This document shows positions 31,130 through 37,174 of a stretch of DNA of 37,174 bases, one piece after another. A model generated the notes under the pieces. That model was given only the letters and a program-made list of their open reading frames with translations. It was not told where the DNA came from and searched no databases. Each line of letters begins with the position of its first letter. Position 1 is the first letter of the stretch. This DNA comes from Streptococcus sp. HMSC034E03 (lineage in GTDB: Bacteria; Bacillota; Bacilli; Lactobacillales; Streptococcaceae). The DNA lies in the NCBI RefSeq assembly GCF_001811505.1, contig NZ_KV805000.1, positions 1-37,174 of the forward strand, written 5' to 3'. The translations under genes were made by a program, and so were the position numbers.

Positions 31130-32917
31130 ATGACAAGATTTAAAATTGAGGATGATTTTTACCTAGATGGGGAACCATTCAAAATCTTATCTGGTGCCAT
31201 TCATTATTTTAGAATTCCTGAAGAAGACTGGTATCATTCATTGTACAATCTCAAGGCTTTAGGTTTTAACACTGTTGAAACCTATGTCGCTTGGAATTTG
31301 CATGAGCCAACTGAAGGAAACTTCAATTTTGAAGGCAATCTTGATATTGAAAAATTTCTTCAGACAGCTCAGGACTTAGGCTTGTATGCTATTGTTCGAC
31401 CATCTCCCTTTATCTGTGCAGAGTGGGAATTCGGTGGTTTACCAGCATGGCTTTTAAATAAAGACATGCGAATCCGTTCCTCTGATTCAGCCTTTGTTGA
31501 AATGGTAGGACGTTACTATGATCATTTACTTCCACGTCTTGTTTCAAGATTGTTGGATAATGGTGGTAACATCCTCATGATGCAGGTTGAAAATGAGTAC
31601 GGTTCATACGGTGAGGACAAAACCTACTTGCGTGAGATTCGCCGATTGATGGAAGAACGTTCAGTGACTTGTCCGCTCTTTACATCTGATGGTCCATGGC
31701 GAGCAACTCTGAAAGCTGGTACCTTGATTGAAGATGATCTCTTTGTGACAGGGAACTTTGGTTCAAAAGCAAACTTTAACTTCTCGCAAATGCAAGAGTT
31801 CTTTGATGAGTATGACAAGAAATGGCCACTCATGTGTATGGAATTCTGGGATGGATGGTTTAACCGATGGAAAGAACCAGTCATCACGCGTGAGCCAGAG
31901 GAGTTAGCAGAAGCCGTACATGAGGTACTAGAGCAAGGCTCTATCAACCTTTACATGTTCCACGGTGGAACCAACTTTGGTTTTATGAATGGTTGTTCAG
32001 CTCGAGGAACTATTGATTTACCACAAGTAACATCTTATGATTATGACGCTCTCCTTAATGAAGCTGGGAATCCAACTGCTAAATACATGGCAGTTAAGGA
32101 AATGATGGCGACTTACTATCCTGAGTATCCACAATTAGAACCGCTTTACAAAGAGAGCATGGAAGTTGAAAACATTCCACTGGTTGAGAAAGTTTCTCTG
32201 TTCGAAACCTTGGATAGCTTAACAAGTCCAACTAAAAGTCTCTATCCTAAGAAAATGGAAGAGTTGGGACAAAGCTATGGCTACCTACTCTATCGTACAG
32301 AAGCTAGTTGGGATGCAGAAGAAGAACGTATCCGTATCATTGACGGTCGAGACAGAGCTCAGCTATTTGTAGATGGTAAATGGGTCGCAACCCAGTACCA
32401 GACTGAAATTGGAGAAGATATCTTCTATCAAGGAGAAAAGAAAGCGCTCTCTCGTTTTGATGTCCTGGTAGAAAATATGGGGCGTGTCAATTACGGGCAT
32501 AAGTTCCTAGCAGATACACAACGAAAAGGGATTCGTACAGGTGTCTGCAAAGATCTACACTTCATGCTGAACTGGGAACATTATCCGCTTCCACTAGATA
32601 ATCCTGAAAAGATTGATTTCTCAAAAGGATGGACAGAAGGACAACCTGCCTTTTACGCCTATGACTTTGAAGTTGAGGCTCCGAAGGACACCTACTTAGA
32701 ACTATCTGAGTTTGGTAAAGGGATTGCCTATGTCAATGGCCATCATCTAGGTCGTTTCTGGAATGTTGGTCCAACCTTATCGCTTTATATTCCGCACAGC
32801 TATCTCAAGGAAGGTGCTAACCGCATCATTATCTTTGAAACTGAAGGGGAGTATAGAGATCACATACACTTAACTCGTAAACCTACACTAAAACATATAA
32901 AGGGGGAAAATTTATGA
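31130..32917 (+). CDS. bgaC: Beta-galactosidase, glycoside hydrolase family 35 (BgaC)
   Basis: BgaC (595 residues) is a GH35 enzyme; the pneumococcal protein prefers Gal-beta-1,3-GlcNAc. The TIM barrel holds the acid/base E156 (QVENEYGSYG) and nucleophile E238 (CMEFWDGWF), and the C-terminal half has jelly-roll-like domains. No signal peptide or sortase motif is seen, so it is expected in the cytoplasm or released by another route. It heads a sugar operon and overlaps the PTS IIB gene by 4 nt (ATGA). It would cut disaccharides brought in by that PTS. Confidence 0.94.
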   Translation: MTRFKIEDDFYLDGEPFKILSGAIHYFRIPEEDWYHSLYNLKALGFNTVETYVAWNLHEPTEGNFNFEGNLDIEKFLQTAQDLGLYAIVRPSPFICAEWEFGGLPAWLLNKDMRIRSSDSAFVEMVGRYYDHLLPRLVSRLLDNGGNILMMQVENEYGSYGEDKTYLREIRRLMEERSVTCPLFTSDGPWRATLKAGTLIEDDLFVTGNFGSKANFNFSQMQEFFDEYDKKWPLMCMEFWDGWFNRWKEPVITREPEELAEAVHEVLEQGSINLYMFHGGTNFGFMNGCSARGTIDLPQVTSYDYDALLNEAGNPTAKYMAVKEMMATYYPEYPQLEPLYKESMEVENIPLVEKVSLFETLDSLTSPTKSLYPKKMEELGQSYGYLLYRTEASWDAEEERIRIIDGRDRAQLFVDGKWVATQYQTEIGEDIFYQGEKKALSRFDVLVENMGRVNYGHKFLADTQRKGIRTGVCKDLHFMLNWEHYPLPLDNPEKIDFSKGWTEGQPAFYAYDFEVEAPKDTYLELSEFGKGIAYVNGHHLGRFWNVGPTLSLYIPHSYLKEGANRIIIFETEGEYRDHIHLTRKPTLKHIKGENL

Positions 32918-33390
32918 CAATTGTAGGATGCCGTATTGATGGACGTTTGATCCACGGACAAGTAGCAAACCTTTGGTCTGCTAAACTGAATGTTTCACGT
33001 ATCATGGTCGTTGACAATGAAGTTGTTAACAACGATGTTGAAAAGAGCGGATTGAAACTTGCAACACCACCAGGTGTAAAACTTAGTATTTTGCCAGTTG
33101 AAAAAGCTGCAGCCAATATCCTTGCTGGAAAATATGATAGCCAACGTTTGTTTATCGTTGCTCGTAAACCAGACCGCTTCCTTGGATTAGTGGAAGCAGG
33201 GGTACCGCTTGAAGCAGTCAATGTTGGTAATATGTCTCAAACACCAGAAACACGTTCTATCACACGTTCAATCAACGTTGTAGATAAAGACGTAGAAGAT
33301 TTCCACAAATTGGCGGAAAAAGGTGTTAAACTTACTGCTCAAATGGTTCCAAATGATCCAGTTTCAGACTTTTTGAGCTTATTAAAATAG
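32914..33390 (+). CDS. PTS mannose-family IIB component
   Basis: The 158-residue cytoplasmic subunit accepts phosphate from IIA on H14 (DGRLIHGQVANLW) and passes it to the incoming sugar. The fold and motif are those of the mannose/fructose/sorbose PTS family. It is coupled to bgaC. The likely substrate is a galactose- or hexosamine-containing sugar such as galacto-N-biose, lacto-N-biose or galactosamine; the operon context supports this but the sequence alone does not fix it. Confidence 0.93.
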   Translation: MTIVGCRIDGRLIHGQVANLWSAKLNVSRIMVVDNEVVNNDVEKSGLKLATPPGVKLSILPVEKAAANILAGKYDSQRLFIVARKPDRFLGLVEAGVPLEAVNVGNMSQTPETRSITRSINVVDKDVEDFHKLAEKGVKLTAQMVPNDPVSDFLSLLK

Positions 33391-33416
33391 GAAAAAATTT
33401 TTAGGAGGTCATTGTT

Positions 33417-34322
33417 ATGATACAATGGTGGCAAATTTTACTTCTCACTTTGTACTCAGCTTATCAAATCTGTGATGAGTTGACGATCGTTTCTTCTGCA
33501 GGTTCCCCTGTATTCGCTGGTTTCATTACTGGTTTGATCATGGGAGATTTGACAACTGGTTTGTTTATCGGTGGTAGCTTGCAGTTGTTTGTCCTTGGGG
33601 TAGGTACCTTCGGTGGTGCTTCTCGTATCGATGCAACTTCTGGTGCGGTTCTTGCGACAGCTTTCTCAGTTTCACAAGGTATCGAAACAGATCTTGCGAT
33701 CACTACAATCGCTGTACCAGTAGCGGCACTTTTGACTTACTTCGACGTACTTGGTCGTATGACTACTACATTCTTCGCACACCGTATTGATGCTGCGATC
33801 GAACGCTTTGACTATAAAGCAATCGAACGTAACTACCTTCTTGGTGCGCTTCCATGGGCTGCTTCTCGTGCCCTTCCAGTATTCTTCGCCCTTGCTTTTG
33901 GTGGAGAATTCGTACAAGCAGTTGTAAATCTTGTTAAAGAATTCCAATGGGTTGCAGACGGTTTGACTCTTGCAGGTCGTATGCTTCCAGGTCTTGGATT
34001 CGCTATCTTGCTTCGTTACCTTCCAGTTAAACGTAACCTTCACTACCTTGCTATGGGATTTGGTTTGACAGCTATGTTGACTGTACTTTACTCATACGTA
34101 ACAGGTCTTGGTGGAGCAGTTGCTGGTATCATTGGCACTCTTCCTGCTGACGTTGCTGAAAAAATTGGCTTTGCCAACAACTTCAAAGGTTTGTCTATGA
34201 TCGGTATCTCTATCGTAGGTATCTTCCTTGCAGTTGTTCACTTCAAGAACAGCCAAAAAGTTGCTGTAGCAGCACCTTCTACACCATCAGAAAGTGGGGA
34301 AATTGAAGATGACGAATTCTAA
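33417..34322 (+). CDS. PTS mannose-family IIC membrane component
   Basis: The 301-residue membrane permease subunit has many hydrophobic segments and the SAGSPVFAGFITGLIMGD signature near residues 25-42. A polar acidic tail (PSESGEIEDDEF) ends the protein. AGGAGG lies before the ATG. Its end overlaps the IID start by 14 nt. It forms the sugar channel together with IID. Confidence 0.92.
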   Translation: MIQWWQILLLTLYSAYQICDELTIVSSAGSPVFAGFITGLIMGDLTTGLFIGGSLQLFVLGVGTFGGASRIDATSGAVLATAFSVSQGIETDLAITTIAVPVAALLTYFDVLGRMTTTFFAHRIDAAIERFDYKAIERNYLLGALPWAASRALPVFFALAFGGEFVQAVVNLVKEFQWVADGLTLAGRMLPGLGFAILLRYLPVKRNLHYLAMGFGLTAMLTVLYSYVTGLGGAVAGIIGTLPADVAEKIGFANNFKGLSMIGISIVGIFLAVVHFKNSQKVAVAAPSTPSESGEIEDDEF

Positions 34323-35130
34323 TTACAAATTAACAAAAGAAGATTTTAATCAAATTAACAAACGTAGCTTGTTCACTTTCCAATTGGGATGGAACTACGA
34401 ACGTATGCAAGCATCAGGTTACCTTTACATGATCTTGCCACAATTGCGTAAAATGTATGGAGATGGAACTCCTGAGTTGAAAGAAATGATGAAAGTTCAT
34501 ACTCAATTCTTCAACACTTCACCATTCTTCCACACAATCATCGCTGGTTTTGACCTTGCCATGGAAGAAAAAGATGGCGTTGGCTCAAAAGATGCGGTTA
34601 ACGGTATCAAGACAGGTTTGATGGGACCATTCGCTCCTCTTGGAGATACTATCTTTGGTTCACTTGTACCTGCTATCATGGGATCTATCGCTGCAACAAT
34701 GGCTATCGCTGGTCAACCTTGGGGTATCTTCCTTTGGATCGCAGTTGCAGTAGCGTATGACATCTTCCGTTGGAAACAGTTGGAATTTGCTTACAAAGAA
34801 GGGGTTAACCTTATCAACAACATGCAAAGCACTTTGACAGCTTTGATTGAAGCTGCATCTGTACTTGGTGTCTTCATGATGGGTGCTCTTGTAGCAACAA
34901 TGATCAACTTTGAAATTTCATACAAATTACCAATCGGTGAGAAAATGATTGACTTCCAAGATATCTTGAACTCAATCTTCCCACGCTTGCTTCCAGCAAT
35001 CTTCACTGCCTTTATCTTCTGGTTGCTTGGTAAGAAAGGTATGAACTCTACAAAAGCTATCGGTATCATCATCGTGCTTGCCTTGGCTCTTTCTGCCTTT
35101 GGTAAATTTGCACTTGGAATGGGCGCATAA
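34309..35130 (+). CDS. PTS mannose-family IID membrane component
   Basis: The 273-residue partner of IIC has the family features KRSLFTFQLGWNYERMQASGYLY near the N-terminus, GPFAPLGDTIFGSLVPAI in the middle and C-terminal membrane helices. I prefer the ATG at 34309 over a GTG at 34294, since the ATG start matches the family N-terminus. IIA follows after 3 nt. Confidence 0.93.
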   Translation: MTNSNYKLTKEDFNQINKRSLFTFQLGWNYERMQASGYLYMILPQLRKMYGDGTPELKEMMKVHTQFFNTSPFFHTIIAGFDLAMEEKDGVGSKDAVNGIKTGLMGPFAPLGDTIFGSLVPAIMGSIAATMAIAGQPWGIFLWIAVAVAYDIFRWKQLEFAYKEGVNLINNMQSTLTALIEAASVLGVFMMGALVATMINFEISYKLPIGEKMIDFQDILNSIFPRLLPAIFTAFIFWLLGKKGMNSTKAIGIIIVLALALSAFGKFALGMGA

Positions 35131-35133
35131 TTT

Positions 35134-35538
35134 ATGACTAAATCATTAATTTTAGTGAGTCATGGACGTTTTTGTGAAGAACTTAAAGGTAGCACAGAAA
35201 TGATTATGGGTCCACAAGAAAATATTCATGCAGTTGCTCTTCTTCCAGAAGATGGACCAGAAGATTTCACTGCGAAATTTGAAGCCGCTATCGAAGGTTT
35301 GGATGATTTCCTAGTCTTTGCTGACCTCCTTGGTGGAACACCATGTAATGTGGTGAGCCGTCTGATTATGGAAGGTCGTGACATTGAACTTTACGCAGGA
35401 ATGAATCTTCCAATGGTTATTGAATTTATCAATGCAAGCCTTACTGGCGCTGATGCAGATTATAAAAATCGTGCTTCAGAAAGTATTGTCAAAGTTAATG
35501 ATTTATTGGCAAGCTTCGACGACGATGAAGATGAATAA
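35134..35538 (+). CDS. PTS mannose-family IIA component
   Basis: The 134-residue cytoplasmic subunit is phosphorylated by HPr on H10 (LILVSHGRFCEELKGS). LLGGTPCNVV near residues 68-77 is typical of the family. It completes a B-C-D-A PTS set. The stop is followed by a strong hairpin before agaS. Confidence 0.93.
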   Translation: MTKSLILVSHGRFCEELKGSTEMIMGPQENIHAVALLPEDGPEDFTAKFEAAIEGLDDFLVFADLLGGTPCNVVSRLIMEGRDIELYAGMNLPMVIEFINASLTGADADYKNRASESIVKVNDLLASFDDDEDE

Positions 35539-35584
35539 GGTGTAATAACAGAAATACTGTTAGAACATATTTCATAGAATATAA

Positions 35585-35618
35585 ATGGGAATGGGGCTTA
35601 CTCCCATTCCCATATTTT
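35585..35618 (+). terminator. Hairpin between PTS IIA and agaS
   Basis: An 11-bp perfect stem (ATGGGAATGGG/CCCATTCCCAT, 35585-35595 and 35603-35613) is followed by ATTTT only. It may be a partial terminator or an mRNA-stabilising hairpin. A TATAAT at 35632-35637 without a good -35 could give agaS a weak start of its own. Confidence 0.55.
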
Positions 35619-35656
35619 AAATAAAAAACAATATAATAATAGATTAGAGGAACTCA

Positions 35657-36823
35657 ATGCTAGATTATACAAAAGAAGAATTGCTTGAGTTGGGGGCAGA
35701 AATCACAACTCGCGAAATTTACCAACAACCAGACATTTGGAAAGAAGCTTTTGAAACTTATCAAGCACGACGTGATGAAATTGCAGCTTTCTTGCAAGGA
35801 ATTGCAGATAAGCATGACTATATCAAAGTAATCCTAACTGGTGCTGGAACTTCTGCTTATGTAGGTGATACTCTAGTTCCTTACTTTAAGGAAGTTTATG
35901 ATGAACGTAAATGGAACTTTAATGCTATTGCGACAACTGATATCGTAGCAAACCCACAAACTTATTTGAAAAAAGATGTGGCGACTGTTTTGGTATCATT
36001 CGCGCGTAGCGGAAATTCGCCTGAGAGTGTGGCAACAGTTGACTTGGCTAAGGCCTTGGTTGATGAACTTTATCAAGTAACCATCACTTGTGCGGCTGAA
36101 GGGAAATTGGCTCTTCAAGCGCATGGTGATGACCGTAACCTCTTGCTCTTGCAACCAGCTGCTTCTAACGATGCTGGCTTTGCTATGACTTCAAGCTTCA
36201 CTTCAATGATGTTGACAGCGCTCTTGGTATTTGATCCAACAGACTTTGCTGTTAAAGCTGAACGTTTCGACGTGCTATCTAGTTTAGCTCGCAAAATTCT
36301 TGACAATGTGGCAGATGTCAAAGAGTTGGTTGACCTAGACTTTAACCGAGTGATTTATCTAGGTGCGGGCCCATTCTTCGGACTTGCTCACGAAGCCCAG
36401 CTTAAAATTTTGGAATTGACTGCTGGTCAAGTCGCGACTATGTATGAAAGTCCAGTTGGCTTCCGTCACGGTCCAAAATCTCTTATCAACGAAGATACAG
36501 TCGTTTTGGTATTTGGTACTACAACAGATTACACTCGTAAATATGACTTAGACTTGGTTCGTGAAGTTGCAGGCGACCAAATTGCTCGATGTGTTGTTCT
36601 CTTGAGCGACCAAGCCTTCGGACTTGAAAATGTTAAGGAAGTCGCGCTTGGGTGCGGTGGGGTTCTGAATGATGTTTACCGTGTCTTCCCTTACATCGTT
36701 TATGGTCAGTTATTTGCTCTCTTGACTTCACTTAAAGTTGGTAACAGACCAGATACACCATCACCTACAGGTACAGTGAACCGTGTTGTTCAAGGTGTCA
36801 TTATTCACGAATTTGAAAAATAA
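35657..36823 (+). CDS. agaS: AgaS, SIS-domain sugar isomerase/deaminase
   Basis: The 388-residue cytoplasmic protein has two SIS domains, the first around residues 45-195 ([27 protein letters not shown]) and the second around 225-370. AgaS proteins convert galactosamine-6-phosphate to tagatose-6-phosphate and ammonia in the amino-galactose pathway. The neighbouring PTS and the lacD gene fit this role. GAGGAA precedes the ATG. The family is certain; the exact substrate is from family knowledge and context. Confidence 0.9.
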   Translation: MLDYTKEELLELGAEITTREIYQQPDIWKEAFETYQARRDEIAAFLQGIADKHDYIKVILTGAGTSAYVGDTLVPYFKEVYDERKWNFNAIATTDIVANPQTYLKKDVATVLVSFARSGNSPESVATVDLAKALVDELYQVTITCAAEGKLALQAHGDDRNLLLLQPAASNDAGFAMTSSFTSMMLTALLVFDPTDFAVKAERFDVLSSLARKILDNVADVKELVDLDFNRVIYLGAGPFFGLAHEAQLKILELTAGQVATMYESPVGFRHGPKSLINEDTVVLVFGTTTDYTRKYDLDLVREVAGDQIARCVVLLSDQAFGLENVKEVALGCGGVLNDVYRVFPYIVYGQLFALLTSLKVGNRPDTPSPTGTVNRVVQGVIIHEFEK

Positions 36824-36833
36824 GGAAGAATCT

Positions 36834-37174
36834 ATGAGTAAATTAACATTAAGCCCAAATAAACTTGCTTGCTTGCAAAAACTCTCAGACGAAAATGGGA
36901 TCATCTCAGCTCTTGCTTTTGACCAACGTGGTGCTTTGAAACGCCTCATGGCTCAATACCAAACAGAAGAGCCAACAGTAACTCAAATGGAAGAACTCAA
37001 AGTATTGGTAGCGGATGAATTGACTAAATACGCTTCATCTATGCTTCTTGACCCTGAGTATGGACTTCCAGCTACAAAAGCTCTTGATCCAAAAGCTGGT
37101 CTTCTCCTTGCTTATGAGAAAACTGGATACGACACAACAAGTACAAAACGCTTGCCAGACTGCTTGGATGTTTG
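36834..37174 (+). CDS. lacD: Tagatose-1,6-bisphosphate aldolase, 5' part (cut by window end)
   Basis: The first 113 residues of a LacD-type class I aldolase are present ([20 protein letters not shown], then [14 protein letters not shown]). The full protein is normally about 325 residues, so roughly a third is seen. It follows agaS by 10 nt behind AAGGAAG. LacD splits tagatose-1,6-bisphosphate to triose phosphates, which would finish the pathway from AgaS if a LacC kinase is supplied. In the pneumococcal genome I remember, galM follows agaS at this point. Confidence 0.92.
   Translation, partial: MSKLTLSPNKLACLQKLSDENGIISALAFDQRGALKRLMAQYQTEEPTVTQMEELKVLVADELTKYASSMLLDPEYGLPATKALDPKAGLLLAYEKTGYDTTSTKRLPDCLDV

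Overview
The window is chromosomal DNA of a mitis-group Streptococcus (S. mitis, S. oralis or a close relative of S. pneumoniae). The basis is gene content and order: araT-recO-plsX-acpP, comA-comB, the complete purine operon, strH, and the bgaC/PTS/agaS locus follow the pneumococcal order as I remember it, and the proteins are recognisably streptococcal. Three points differ from the pneumococcal layout I recall. No vanZ-like gene lies between purN and purH, a tagatose-bisphosphate aldolase gene follows agaS, and an unfamiliar AT-rich gene group sits between purK and purB.

Layout. 1-1068: a YeiH-family membrane protein on the minus strand, divergent from araT. 1222-4389: araT, recO, plsX and acpP, ATGA-coupled or tightly spaced, closed by a terminator. 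4390-5391: a remnant bacteriocin locus with a double-glycine leader peptide gene broken by a stop codon, an overlapping 32-codon ORF, and a 64-residue membrane protein between twin hairpins. 5392-8898: comA and comB, the exporter of competence-stimulating peptide. 9068-21572: purC, L, F, M, N, H, D, E, K, which cover most steps from PRPP to AICAR and IMP. A terminator and new promoter split the run after purH. 21573-23828: the accessory insertion, with a small zinc-ribbon protein, a decayed second copy of the purK 3' end, a 345-residue helical protein, a 46-codon membrane peptide and a 203-residue protein. 24037-25335: purB.

25434-29816 is strH on the minus strand, a cell-wall-anchored two-domain beta-N-acetylglucosaminidase with four G5 repeats. 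30088-30804 is a GntR/HutC regulator on the minus strand. 31130 to the end is a plus-strand sugar operon: bgaC (GH35 beta-galactosidase), mannose-family PTS IIB, IIC, IID and IIA, agaS and the start of lacD. StrH and BgaC would trim host glycans, and the PTS and AgaS would take in and convert the released sugars. strH and bgaC each carry a near-consensus cre just downstream of a strong promoter, so both are probably under CcpA control.

The least explained features are these. (1) Structured intercistronic sequences lie upstream of purF, purE and purB. They end at nearly the same distance from the start codon and share motifs and compensatory base changes, which suggests a recurring RNA element. 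(2) The purK-purB insertion is marked by the decayed purK tail and has a possible frameshift site at an A7 tract. (3) The bacteriocin locus next to comAB is decayed.
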